In this document: positions 53,537-62,578 of the stretch, one piece after another
Layout: each line of letters starts with the position of its first letter
Position numbering within the stretch: position 1 is the stretch's first letter
NCBI GenBank assembly: GCA_051418075.1
Contig: JBPRGG010000037.1
Location: 1 to 64,000 of the forward strand
Direction: 5' to 3'
DNA: 64,000 nt
Source of the DNA: JBPRGG01 sp051418075
Lineage (GTDB): Bacteria; Bacteroidota; Bacteroidia; Cytophagales; Cyclobacteriaceae
Notes under the pieces: model-generated
Databases searched by the model: none
The model's input: only the letters and a program-made list of their open reading frames with translations
Told to the model about the DNA's origin: nothing
Program-made: the position numbers and the translations under genes

Positions 53537-54127
53537 ATGAAAAAGGTTTTTACTTATCTTTTACTATTTTCGGTAGCTGCCTTATTCAGCTTGGGCTGTG
53601 CCCGTCGTACAGTGACCCGGGTGAGCCCGGATCAGCAAATAGATTTAAGCGGTCGCTGGAATGATTCTGACTCACGATTGGTGGCCAATAAAATGGTGCA
53701 GCAATTTTTTAACAGCCCCCGTTATGACGATTATGCCCGGGATAAAGGTCATACTCCTGCCATTATCGTGGGATATATCAAAAACAAAACGGCTGAGCAT
53801 ATTGATTCGGACAATTATGTAAAGAAATTTGAAATGGAGATCTTTAATTCTGGTATGGCTGACCTGGTAGAAGGAGGCGAATTCAGAGAAAGATTAAGAG
53901 AAGAAAGAGCAGATCAGCAGGAATTTGCTTCGCCAGAAACCACCTCTCGGTGGGGTCGTGAAACCGGAGCCAACCTGATGCTGTTTGGCGTAATGACCTC
54001 AGAAGAAGATGCTTACAACAATAAAAAAGTAGTAAATTACATTACCACTTTATACCTGACTGACCTTGAAACTAATAAAAGGGTTTGGTATGGTCAGGAA
54101 GAAATCAAAAAATACATCACTAATTGA
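53537..54127 (+). CDS. lpoB: LpoB-family penicillin-binding protein activator
   Basis: 196 residues. Lipobox SLGC (Cys21) after the signal peptide, then the LpoB-type alpha-beta domain: QIDLSGRWNDSDSRLVANKMV (conserved family start) and the strand set IIVGYIKNKTAEHID, GANLMLFGVMTS, and YLTDLETNKRVWYGQEEIKKY near the end. LpoB lipoproteins switch on class A penicillin-binding proteins from the outer membrane. It is followed by a COG3014 gene, the usual neighbour of this family. Confidence 0.88.
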   Translation: MKKVFTYLLLFSVAALFSLGCARRTVTRVSPDQQIDLSGRWNDSDSRLVANKMVQQFFNSPRYDDYARDKGHTPAIIVGYIKNKTAEHIDSDNYVKKFEMEIFNSGMADLVEGGEFRERLREERADQQEFASPETTSRWGRETGANLMLFGVMTSEEDAYNNKKVVNYITTLYLTDLETNKRVWYGQEEIKKYITN

Positions 54128-54260
54128 TTTTTCTTGCAGGCTTAGGGTTTGTCAAACAGGAAAAATCAGATGGCAAATTACACCATATCAGAATTAAGTG
54201 TCATTAGATCATCTATTTATTGTTTTTGGCATTCCTTTTAGAAAAAACGCAGGTTGATTT

Positions 54261-55685
54261 ATGATTCGTCGATTTCCTACCATATATGTTTTGATATTTT
54301 CACTGGTAATAGGTGGTTGTTCCAGCTATTACCAGGTTAATCAGGCATTTAACAACAATTTTGAAGATGGAGATCTTGATCAGGCCAAAAAGATCCTGGA
54401 AAACAACCAAAAAGCCGAAAACAGCAAAGCCAGGTTCCTATACTTCCTTAACCTGGGTGTGGTGAATTCCATGATGGGTAATTATGAGGAAAGTAATCAG
54501 TATTTTGAACAAGCTTACTTGTTTGGAGAAGATTTTCGTAAGAATTACTTCAATTATGCCGCTTCTTTGATCACCAATCCCAATATGATGACTTATGCCG
54601 GGGAAGATCATGAACATTTGATCTTGCTTTATTACAAAGCCCTGAATTACCTGAAACTTAAGGATCATGCCTCAGCCTTGGTAGAGTGTCGCCGGCTAAA
54701 TAACCGGCTGCAGGAATTGAGTGACAAATATACTTCCGAGTCAAAATTTCAACGGGATGCTTTTATTCATAATCTGATGGGAATTATTTATGAAGCAGAT
54801 AAAGATTACAACAATGCCTTTATTGCTTACCGAAATGCCCTGGAGATCTATGAAAATGACTATCAACATATGTTTGGCCTTTCTGCCCCGGAGCAATTGA
54901 AGCATGACCTTTTAAGAACGGCCTACCTCACCGGTTTTAATGATGAAGTGGCTTTCTATGAGGAGAAATTTGGATTAAAATATGATCATAATACTTCCTC
55001 GGCTCAACTGGTATTTTTCTGGAACAATGGACTGGGTCCGGTAAAGTCGGAATGGGGCCTCAATTTCGGAATAATCAGAAAAGAAGGAGGACTGGTAAAT
55101 TTTGTTAATGAAGAACATGGCTTCAGCTTTCCTTTTGTATTGGAAAATGATGAAGATGATGATAAAAAAAACAGTTTATCTGATCTGGAGTTCTTCAGGG
55201 TCACCTTTCCCAAATATGTAGAAAGACCTCCTATGTATGAATCGGCCTCCCTTCAATTCAACGGAAATAATTTTCCCCTGGAAAAAGCGGAAAACATCAA
55301 CGCCATTGCCTTCAAAAGCCTGCAACAACGTATGCTTAAGGAATTTAGTCAGTCGTTGTTAAGATTAGCCCTGAAAAAGGCGGCTGAATACAGCGCCAGG
55401 GAAGAAAATGATGACCTTGGGGCTGCCATAGGCTTAATAAATGCCCTTACCGAAAAAGCTGATACGCGTAACTGGCAAACCATTCCCCATAGCATCCATT
55501 ATACCCGTATTCCAATGTCTGCTGGCCAGCACAAGGTCCGGATTGTCCTGCGCAACCAGGAAAATAACCAACTTAACCAGGAACATGAATTCACCTATCA
55601 ACTCCAACCCGGAGAAACACACTTTCATTCCTTCTACAGTCTGGAAACTGATCCCGGCTTTTCCCGTCCCTTTGTAATTTACTGA
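54261..55685 (+). CDS. COG3014-family lipoprotein with TPR-like helices
   Basis: 474 residues. Signal peptide and lipobox (IGGC, Cys20), then helical TPR-like repeats (about 35-215, with FLYFLNLGVVNSMMGNYEES and FIHNLMGIIYEADKDYNNAFIAYRNAL) and a beta-rich C-terminal part. It matches the conserved COG3014 proteins that accompany lpoB-like genes. Role is probably in peptidoglycan synthesis control; not shown. Located 133 bases after lpoB, same strand. Confidence 0.8.
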   Translation: MIRRFPTIYVLIFSLVIGGCSSYYQVNQAFNNNFEDGDLDQAKKILENNQKAENSKARFLYFLNLGVVNSMMGNYEESNQYFEQAYLFGEDFRKNYFNYAASLITNPNMMTYAGEDHEHLILLYYKALNYLKLKDHASALVECRRLNNRLQELSDKYTSESKFQRDAFIHNLMGIIYEADKDYNNAFIAYRNALEIYENDYQHMFGLSAPEQLKHDLLRTAYLTGFNDEVAFYEEKFGLKYDHNTSSAQLVFFWNNGLGPVKSEWGLNFGIIRKEGGLVNFVNEEHGFSFPFVLENDEDDDKKNSLSDLEFFRVTFPKYVERPPMYESASLQFNGNNFPLEKAENINAIAFKSLQQRMLKEFSQSLLRLALKKAAEYSAREENDDLGAAIGLINALTEKADTRNWQTIPHSIHYTRIPMSAGQHKVRIVLRNQENNQLNQEHEFTYQLQPGETHFHSFYSLETDPGFSRPFVIY

Positions 55686-55795
55686 TTTTCCACAAAATAG
55701 CATGGTTTTTTAAATAAGTAAGGTTACCGCATTATTTATCATTTTTATATCCAAACCAGCCATTATCTTAGGGCTGCATTAATTAAACCAGTATC

Positions 55796-56323
55796 ATGAA
55801 AAAAATTTTTCTTATCGGCTTATTCAGCCTGATCCAGACCAATTTGTGGGCTCAGCAAAATCCGGGTTTAGAAGAAACCTTTAATTGGCTGCAAAATAAA
55901 ATTGATTCCTATTCCCGTTATGTGATCATTGATTCTACCGGTCTTTTGACCGAAGTGGATTATACATTAATGGCTGTGGATGAGGGATTTTGTAAAGCAG
56001 AATTAGCAGAAAGCGCCAAATCAATTGGATCAGCCAGGCATGTATTTAATTTTAGTGAATTGGACCCGGCCTCCCTCCAACTCACTCCTATACAAACCAT
56101 TTACCCTGATATCAAGATCCATGATGATGTTTACCTGATCAATTTGAAAACCAAATATGGTACCAAGTTAATATTTAGTGAATTTAAAGGGGCTTATCAG
56201 GGAGACAAACTGGGCAATGAATTGGTATTAGGGGTAAAAACCCTGGAAATGGGAGAAAGAATGATCAAAGGGATAAGGCATGCTATCAGCTTATGTCATG
56301 AAAAAGACGATCTTTTTCGTTAA
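55796..56323 (+). CDS. Secreted protein of unknown function
   Basis: 175 residues with a signal peptide (1-19, ending LWAQ). The mature part is alpha-beta, with a YVIIDSTGLLTEVDYTLMA segment and a VLGVKTLEMGERMIKGIRHA helix. I recognise no family. It lies 110 bases after the COG3014 gene on the same strand and ends 7 bases from the convergent acyltransferase gene. Confidence 0.6.
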   Translation: MKKIFLIGLFSLIQTNLWAQQNPGLEETFNWLQNKIDSYSRYVIIDSTGLLTEVDYTLMAVDEGFCKAELAESAKSIGSARHVFNFSELDPASLQLTPIQTIYPDIKIHDDVYLINLKTKYGTKLIFSEFKGAYQGDKLGNELVLGVKTLEMGERMIKGIRHAISLCHEKDDLFR

Positions 56324-56329
56324 GGAATC

Positions 56330-56887
56330 TTAAAGTACCCCTAATTCCGGATATTTACCTGTCTTGGTGCGGTAGAATGCCATAATTTCTTCCAATTGCT
56401 CCTCCAGTTTTCCATTGGGATAGATCACAGGACCAATTCCTGCTTCTTTATTCTTATAGTCTAAAAAGCCCAAAATAATGGGCACCTGGGCATTTAATGC
56501 AATATAATAAAACCCGGTTCGCCATTGGGGTACATATTTACGGGTGCCTTCAGGAGTGACCATCACCACCAGTTGAGAAGATCTTTGAAATAATCCGGTC
56601 ATCTGGTCTACATAACTTACAGTTTTACTTTTCCTGTTCCTGTCGATGGCAATTGCCCCCAGTTTTTGCAAAAATATACCAATAAGGGGTGCATCTACCC
56701 ATTCTTTTTTAATGGTAAATTTCACAGGTATACCCATCAGGAAAAAAGCCCCCCGGGAAAAGATAAGATCCCAATTGCTGGTGTGCGGAGCAGCTACCAT
56801 CACTGCTTTTTTAACATCGGCCGGAAATGCACCTGCCACTTTCCATCCTGAAACCTTAAACAATAGTTTAGCTATCACATACCACAT
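56330..56887 (-). CDS. 1-acyl-sn-glycerol-3-phosphate acyltransferase family protein
   Basis: 185 residues of the short PlsC-like family. The acyltransferase motif is HTSNWD (HX4D, about 35-40), with GAIAIDRNRKSK (motif II) and VMVTPEGTRKYVP (motif III, PEGTR). It transfers acyl chains to lysophosphatidate or a related lipid at the inner membrane. There is a hydrophobic N-terminal patch but no clear membrane helix. Confidence 0.88.
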   Translation of the reverse strand: MWYVIAKLLFKVSGWKVAGAFPADVKKAVMVAAPHTSNWDLIFSRGAFFLMGIPVKFTIKKEWVDAPLIGIFLQKLGAIAIDRNRKSKTVSYVDQMTGLFQRSSQLVVMVTPEGTRKYVPQWRTGFYYIALNAQVPIILGFLDYKNKEAGIGPVIYPNGKLEEQLEEIMAFYRTKTGKYPELGVL

Positions 56888-56971
56888 TTATTGTAATTTT
56901 TAATACATAAATAACCAATTTAAGGCATGGATCAAATCAAATCCGGAAAAAGTAGGAGATTCTGAAAGGTT

Positions 56972-58357
56972 TTAGGGTAAAATTTTCAACTTCTGACCCG
57001 GTTGCAGGGTGAAATCATCCAGGTCATTCATTTGCCTGATCTGCGAAATGGTCAGATCATCGTATTTTAAAGCAATACTCCACAGGGAATCGCCCGGCTG
57101 AACTACGTAGGTAGTATGGGAAGTAACATTATTCAGACCTGTCGACGTTTCATTGTCAGGGAACAGGGTCAGTTGTTGGCCGATGTTTAATTTGGTTAGG
57201 TACAGGTTATTCCATTCCCTGATATTTCGAACAGACACATTATAAAGTAAGGAAAGGTATTGCAGGTTTTCATGTGCTTGTACCTGGTGGGTTATCTGAG
57301 GCACTTGTTTGTGGTTGTAAGGGTCTGGTAAAAACTCATTATCGCTTTGTTCCAACACTTCATGATAATTGGCTAGCACATAAAAATATTTATCAGCCGG
57401 AATATTCAAGGCAAAATCCCGGGTATGTTTGGGCAATCTGGAACTGACAATCTGAGGATTTAATTCCAATACATCATCCAGACATAAATTAAGTTCCTGA
57501 GAAAATTTTTCCAGGTCAAGATATCCATGAACCGGGATGGTACGGGTTTCCATGTTGGCTTCGTAAAATTCAGGAAAAAGGTTGTGCTCTTCAGCATAAT
57601 GAAAGATATAAGTGATGGCTACAAATTGAGGCACGTAAGATCTTGTTTCCCTGAATAAATATCGATAAGCACCCCAGAAATTATTTTTACCTGAAATTCT
57701 TACCGCCTTTTTTACATTTCCATATCCGGTATTGTAGGCAGCCAAGGCCAGTTCCCAGTCATCAAAAGCATCATGCAACCACCCAAGCAAGCGACAAGCT
57801 GCTTCTGTAGATCTTTCAGGGTCCATACGATGATCCACATACTGGTTTACTTTTAAATTGTACTGCCTTGCTACTGGTCTCATAAATTGCCATAATCCCA
57901 CGGCTCCGGCCGGGCTGGTAGCCTTAGGATTTAAACCTGATTCTACAATGGCCATATACTTTAGTTCATCCGGCAGGTTATGCTTTTTTAGATAAGCCTC
58001 AATCATGGGAAAATATTTCCTTCCCCGGGCCAGCATCAAACGGGTATAATCCCGGTCCCTCACCGCAAAGTAATTGATAAAATCCCTTACGATCAGATTA
58101 AAATGTAAAGGGACTTCTTTCTCAATTTCCTTTAACCGTGTCTCCATTACTTCGGCTGGTACATCGGGAATATAGTCGTATTTATCCAAACGATAATCCT
58201 CAGGATAAATTAATGAATCCTGATCAGTAATCTGCCTGGAAGTATCGCCTGAAGGGGAATTACAAGCAAATAAAATGTTTATCAAAAATAAAAAAATCAC
58301 AACTCCCGATAAAAAATTAGCCAGTATTAAAAATGTACTTTTATTGGCTTTCATCAT
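56972..58357 (-). CDS. MltD-like lytic transglycosylase with LysM domains
   Basis: 461 residues. A signal peptide and lipobox-like LFAC (Cys32), then an SLT transglycosylase domain (about 115-250, catalytic Glu139 in IVESGLNP, with GAVGLWQFM and AAYNTGYGNV), then two LysM repeats (about 350-395 and 413-460, VVQPGDSLWSIALKY). It cleaves peptidoglycan in the periplasm at the outer membrane. ATG 58354 (second residue) is an equal start. It diverges from the multi-pass protein gene. Confidence 0.9.
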   Translation of the reverse strand: MMKANKSTFLILANFLSGVVIFLFLINILFACNSPSGDTSRQITDQDSLIYPEDYRLDKYDYIPDVPAEVMETRLKEIEKEVPLHFNLIVRDFINYFAVRDRDYTRLMLARGRKYFPMIEAYLKKHNLPDELKYMAIVESGLNPKATSPAGAVGLWQFMRPVARQYNLKVNQYVDHRMDPERSTEAACRLLGWLHDAFDDWELALAAYNTGYGNVKKAVRISGKNNFWGAYRYLFRETRSYVPQFVAITYIFHYAEEHNLFPEFYEANMETRTIPVHGYLDLEKFSQELNLCLDDVLELNPQIVSSRLPKHTRDFALNIPADKYFYVLANYHEVLEQSDNEFLPDPYNHKQVPQITHQVQAHENLQYLSLLYNVSVRNIREWNNLYLTKLNIGQQLTLFPDNETSTGLNNVTSHTTYVVQPGDSLWSIALKYDDLTISQIRQMNDLDDFTLQPGQKLKILP

Positions 58358-58414
58358 AGATATAACCCTGAAGTAACTATATTGTTAAACATTAACAACG
58401 TTAAAATCATCTCC

Positions 58415-59263
58415 ATGAAATATAAACCCTGGCAGCTATATCTAGGTGTAGTCCTTGTTGTATTGTTCTGGTTTTTAAACTGGTATCTGGACGGGCTTCG
58501 TACTCATTGGGGTTTTTTCTTTCTATGGTTGGGCTATATTCTTACTATAGACGGTGTGGTTTATCTTAAAAAAAAGCACTCTTTGATCACCAGAAATTAT
58601 AAGGCATTTATTGGCTTATTCCTGATCTCTGCTCCAGCCTGGTGGCTGTTTGAACTGATCGACTTGCGGACAAATTATTGGATATATTTGGGTAAGCAGC
58701 ATTTTACCGATCTGGAATACTTTATGTTTGCCAGTCTGAGTTTTTCTACTGTACTGCCCGCTGTATTCGAAACTTCAGAACTGACAGGCACAATTAAATG
58801 GTTCAGATGGGTAAAAGGACCTCAAGTGGTACGGTCCGCCAAGACTGCCATGCTTTTTTTTGTCAGTGGTTGGATCATGCTGATTTTGTTATTGATCTGG
58901 CCTGAATACTTTCCGGCTTTTGTTTGGATGTCCTTATATTTCATTTTTGAACCTATCAATTTTTGGATAAGGGGAAAGACTTTGTGGGATTATACCCAAC
59001 ATCGAAACTGGGGACCTGTTATTACGCTTTGGCTGGGATGCTTGATCTGTGGCTTTTTTTGGGAAATGTGGAATTACTACAGCTATCCCAAATGGATCTA
59101 CGATGTGCCTTTTATTAATTTCTGGTACATTTTTGAAATGCCTTTGTTGGGATACCTGGGTTATTTGCCTTTTGCCCTGGAGTTATATGCTCTTTACCAC
59201 CTGGTAGTCAAGCTGTTGGGCCTGAATGACCTGTGTGATTACCTGGAACTGGCATCTTCCTGA
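58415..59263 (+). CDS. Multi-pass membrane protein, function unknown
   Basis: 282 residues from ATG 58415; an earlier ATG at 58382 would add a polar tail before the first helix. About eight membrane helices. Trp/Tyr-rich loops (WWLFELIDLRTNYWIYLG, FFWEMWNYYSYPKWIYDVPF) and a final LGYLPFALELYALYHL with conserved-looking Glu residues are unusual. I see loose likeness to lycopene-cyclase-type membrane enzymes but nothing firm. Its 3' end overlaps the convergent CPBP gene by 25 bases. Confidence 0.6.
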   Translation: MKYKPWQLYLGVVLVVLFWFLNWYLDGLRTHWGFFFLWLGYILTIDGVVYLKKKHSLITRNYKAFIGLFLISAPAWWLFELIDLRTNYWIYLGKQHFTDLEYFMFASLSFSTVLPAVFETSELTGTIKWFRWVKGPQVVRSAKTAMLFFVSGWIMLILLLIWPEYFPAFVWMSLYFIFEPINFWIRGKTLWDYTQHRNWGPVITLWLGCLICGFFWEMWNYYSYPKWIYDVPFINFWYIFEMPLLGYLGYLPFALELYALYHLVVKLLGLNDLCDYLELASS

Positions 59264-59823
59264 GTTTGTGTTGCCTGATGATGATTTAATTTATACAGCA
59301 GGTATATATCAATAGCTGTATGGGCGGCAATGCTACTGATCAACCCGGTATGAATTTTTAAATAGCCTATCCCGATGATGGCTATGGTCATAAAAATGCC
59401 ATAAACGCTTAAACGCCAGTTCATGGGATTCAGATAACCATGAATAGCCACAAACAAAATGGAGGTAGGAATTAAACCCATCAGAGGTTGAATTGCACCC
59501 CTGAAAAGGATTTCCTCCCCTACTCCGGCACAAAATGAAACAAATATGATGTCACTGATATTGAGTTCCATAGACTGGATCAATTCAGAAAAATAGTGTC
59601 TTACTTTTTTAAGTAGCTCAGTTTCTATCAATTTCCAGCCCAACCAGGAAACTAAAAGTCCGTAAGCCAGTCCGATGCCTGCCTGCTCCAACGGTTTTCT
59701 TCCCCTGGAAAAAAGCATGTCTGCCAGTGATTGGTTACCCCAGGATTCAATAATAGCATAGCCAATGAAGCTAAAACCAAATAAAGTAAATAAAGCCAGC
59801 AGGATGAATGTCTTTTTATTCAA
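59239..59823 (-). CDS. CPBP-family intramembrane metalloprotease
   Basis: 194 residues with about six membrane helices. CPBP motifs: EEILFRG (Glu-Glu and Arg, about 103-109), FVAIHG (His of the second motif, about 128-133) and HTAIDIYLL (His and Asp/Asn of the fourth, about 168-176). Bacterial members cut membrane or signal-like peptides; some serve CAAX processing or bacteriocin immunity. No bacteriocin gene is near. The 3' ends overlap with the multi-pass gene by 25 bases on opposite strands. Confidence 0.88.
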   Translation of the reverse strand: MNKKTFILLALFTLFGFSFIGYAIIESWGNQSLADMLFSRGRKPLEQAGIGLAYGLLVSWLGWKLIETELLKKVRHYFSELIQSMELNISDIIFVSFCAGVGEEILFRGAIQPLMGLIPTSILFVAIHGYLNPMNWRLSVYGIFMTIAIIGIGYLKIHTGLISSIAAHTAIDIYLLYKLNHHQATQTQEDASSR

Positions 59824-59964
59824 AATGGTATGATAATTTTTTCAAATACTATTTCTTCTAAATATCTATAAAAACAACGAAAGAACCACAAAAATGTGTA
59901 AATTATTTATCTGGATTAACAGCAGGCTTAATTTTGACAGAACCTATATTTCAGAAGCAATAGA

Positions 59965-60612
59965 TCAAAATGCCAGCACCTCTTTCCCGGTGGGAACATA
60001 TATGCGACTCTCTTTGGATGGCTTCAACAGGGCCTGCCCGGTAAAATTTCCAAATGCGGGCATAATTCCCTGATCCAAACCAAAATAGAAACAAGGCATT
60101 TTAAGATACTGCCTTCCCATTCCTTTGAGCTGAACTGCAGGATGAATATGGCCGGCCAGATTGTATTCCGGGCCCTGCCAGTCTTCAATAGGTTTATGGG
60201 AAATTACTATTTGGTCCTGTTCCAGGGTAGTCTTATGGCAGGCCAGGTTCAAATCATTATAATCACTGGTTGAAAGAATATCATGATTACCTATCACCAG
60301 GTCAAAGTGAATATGATTAAATTGCTCAATAAATTTTTTGAAAGTATCCCATTCCCCATTTCGCCGGCTGTGAAAAAGATCTCCAAGAAAAATAATCCTT
60401 TCTGGCAGAAATTTTTTAATCAGCAGGTGCAGGTTCTTGATATTTACCTGGTCGATCCCAGCATGTACAGGAATGCCATTTTTACGAAAATGGGCCCCTT
60501 TCCCCAAATGAAAATCAGCAATCAACAGCGCTTTAGTTTCTTTCCAGAAAATAGCTTTGTGAGGATGCAATACGAAGGTCTGCCCTTTGATAATGATTTC
60601 CGGCCAATCCAT
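59965..60612 (-). CDS. pdeM: Ligase-associated DNA damage response endonuclease PdeM
   Basis: 215 residues, a calcineurin-like metallophosphoesterase. Metal motifs in order: ADFHLGK (26-32 region), FLGDLFHSR, VIGNHD, VISHKP and AGHIHPA. The LHPHKAIFWKETKALLIADFHLGK front and the HFRKNGIPV block fit PdeM, which in other bacteria works with an LhrC-type helicase and DNA ligase. Those partners are not present within this window, so the gene is an orphan here. Cytosolic. Confidence 0.85.
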   Translation of the reverse strand: MDWPEIIIKGQTFVLHPHKAIFWKETKALLIADFHLGKGAHFRKNGIPVHAGIDQVNIKNLHLLIKKFLPERIIFLGDLFHSRRNGEWDTFKKFIEQFNHIHFDLVIGNHDILSTSDYNDLNLACHKTTLEQDQIVISHKPIEDWQGPEYNLAGHIHPAVQLKGMGRQYLKMPCFYFGLDQGIMPAFGNFTGQALLKPSKESRIYVPTGKEVLAF

Positions 60613-60799
60613 ACCTGTAAAGATACTTATTTTATAAATATTTGAAATCGCCGGGCCAGGCGTATAAAAAATATTGGTCAGTATCCTGGTTTTTTTGTAA
60701 ATTTAATGAATGGGCCTGTATTTTTTACCAGCCGAATTAGCTGGTAATCAGGCCTGCTAAATATTTTTGTACACTTATCAACTTTTAAACTCGAAACAA

Positions 60800-61627
60800 A
60801 TGCAACTGAATCAATCACAACTTGCTGCCTATCAAAAAGATGGATTTGTTCTGGTAAAAGGGCTTTACGACCAGGAAGAAATCGGACTTTTGAAAAAAAC
60901 TGCTGTAGAAGACCGTGAGTTGGATAAACATTCCTTTGGCCGGGCCGACGGGGAAGGTGGCACTGTGCGACTTTCTCTTTGGAATCATCCGGGGGAGAAT
61001 ATCTATGGGATGTTTGCCAGAAGTACCAGAATGGTGGACATATGTGAATCCATCCTGGAAGGGGAAGTTTATCATTACCATTCAAAGATGATCCTGAAAG
61101 ATCCCAAAATCGGGGGAGCCTGGGCCTGGCATCAGGATTATGGCTACTGGTATCAAAACGGCGTGCTTTTTCCCCTGCTGGTTAGTGCCTTCATATCCGT
61201 GGATAAAGCCACCCGCGAAAACGGATGCCTTCAGGTGATCAAAGGATCTCATCAGCTTGGCCGTATCAATCATGTACTTACTGGCGATCAGGCTGGCGCA
61301 GATCAGGAGCGGGTAAATGAAGTTTTGAAAAGGATGGAACTGGTGCATGTAGAAATGGATCCCGGTGACACCCTGTTCTTTCATTGTAATTTGCTGCATC
61401 GTTCAGATCAGAATAAATCAGAAAACCCCCGCTGGTCTTTGATCTGTTGTTTTAATGCCGCCCGCAACGATCCTTTTAAAGATTCACATCATCCACGTTA
61501 TACGCCCTTACATAAAGTAGACGATGATGCCATTAAGAAAGTAGGAATGAAACGTTTTGAATCAACAGATGGGCAAAGTTGGCTCAATCCGGTGACGGAT
61601 AACAGTGCAGCTGATCTGAATGATTAA
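60800..61627 (+). CDS. Phytanoyl-CoA dioxygenase family protein
   Basis: 275 residues from ATG 60800 (MQLNQSQLAAYQKDGFVLVKG); an ATG at 60767 would add an 11-residue tail lying close to the promoter. Non-heme iron, 2-oxoglutarate-dependent oxygenase fold: HQD of the metal site in WAWHQDYGYWY, the distal His in FFHCNLLHRSD, and the Arg of the co-substrate site in NPRWSLI. Hydroxylates an unknown small molecule; ectoine- or alkyl-type substrates are known in the family. An intrinsic terminator follows at 61640. Confidence 0.88.
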   Translation: MQLNQSQLAAYQKDGFVLVKGLYDQEEIGLLKKTAVEDRELDKHSFGRADGEGGTVRLSLWNHPGENIYGMFARSTRMVDICESILEGEVYHYHSKMILKDPKIGGAWAWHQDYGYWYQNGVLFPLLVSAFISVDKATRENGCLQVIKGSHQLGRINHVLTGDQAGADQERVNEVLKRMELVHVEMDPGDTLFFHCNLLHRSDQNKSENPRWSLICCFNAARNDPFKDSHHPRYTPLHKVDDDAIKKVGMKRFESTDGQSWLNPVTDNSAADLND

Positions 61628-61639
61628 AAATAAACTTAA

Positions 61640-61675
61640 GCAGGTAAGATAGACAAATCTTACCTGCCTTCTTTT
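61640..61675 (+). terminator. Intrinsic terminator after the dioxygenase gene
   Basis: GCAGGTAAGAT (61640-61650), loop AGACAA, ATCTTACCTGC (61657-61667): a perfect 11-bp stem, then a T-rich tail. It lies between convergent genes and could serve both. Confidence 0.8.
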
Positions 61676-61678
61676 TAG

Positions 61679-62290
61679 TTAAATAATTATCTCATGATGA
61701 TTAACCGGAAAATACTTGAGATTTAAAACCGAAACATAAGGCAATTCCCCCTGAATATAAGCGACTACCTGATCCCTGATGTCTGTTTCGAGAAAATCCA
61801 TTAAAGGTTGAGGTACCTTTAACAGTTCAGGCAGTACACCCTGCAGCTTTTGATCCCAATCAAGGTAATATCGTTCCAGATCGTTAGGTTGGAGCACCTT
61901 TCGACAATTTGAACAATTACAATACAATGGCATTGGCTGAGTCATATTGAATAATCCATAATCATCAGTAATTTCCTGCCCGGGAAATATATCTCTGAGA
62001 GCAATTTCAAAACCATAACCTGTACTGAGCGTATTGCAATCACAATTGTGATTTACATATTTGGCATGATCCCAACTGATAATATAATTCCCCTGCTGAT
62101 CAATATATGAAAACATATCAATAAAATTTTTGTAATCAGGCTTATACAAGGCATATGCAGCCGGTTTGATTACGATTTCCAGTTCATCTTTCACATATGT
62201 AATGGTGCCTTTGGGAATATATTGAGTGGCAAAAATCCCTGACCCTATCTGATCATTGATTTTTTTAAGTTCGGTGTGTGCATGAATCAT
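61679..62290 (-). CDS. SET-domain protein (putative lysine methyltransferase)
   Basis: 203 residues. SET domain at about 10-130: GIFATQYIPKGTITY, the pseudoknot KYVNHNCDCNT (Asn-His of the NHxC core) and GQEITDDYG (catalytic Tyr). A post-SET-like CNCSNC follows (about 128-133). The C-terminal about 60 residues are unique. SET domains methylate protein lysines using SAM; bacterial targets are mostly unknown. It may be recently shared with eukaryotes or chlamydia-like bacteria (inference). Converges with the dioxygenase gene. Confidence 0.85.
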   Translation of the reverse strand: MIHAHTELKKINDQIGSGIFATQYIPKGTITYVKDELEIVIKPAAYALYKPDYKNFIDMFSYIDQQGNYIISWDHAKYVNHNCDCNTLSTGYGFEIALRDIFPGQEITDDYGLFNMTQPMPLYCNCSNCRKVLQPNDLERYYLDWDQKLQGVLPELLKVPQPLMDFLETDIRDQVVAYIQGELPYVSVLNLKYFPVNHHEIII

Positions 62291-62578
62291 TTCATTCTTG
62301 ATAAATTATTCTTCTATTAGCGCATTTATTGAAAATTTTAGTGTGAAATTTATAGATCTATGTTTGCAAGATGTACATTTTGAATCATATTTCAAATAGG
62401 AGATTATGTATTATTTAAAGAATTATTTTAATCTTCAAATGTGGGGTTGATTGTTGCTAGGATGATGATCATCGAAAGGATATAATATAAGAGATCAAAA
62501 GCGTCATGATAATATAAAGTGTCTTTCTTTTTTCAAAATCAATAATTTTATACTTTTATCTTTTTAAAAATCTAATCA

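Noticed and set aside
59239..59823. CPBP protease as a bacteriocin immunity or processing gene
   Set aside because: No small precursor peptide, transporter or modification gene lies nearby.
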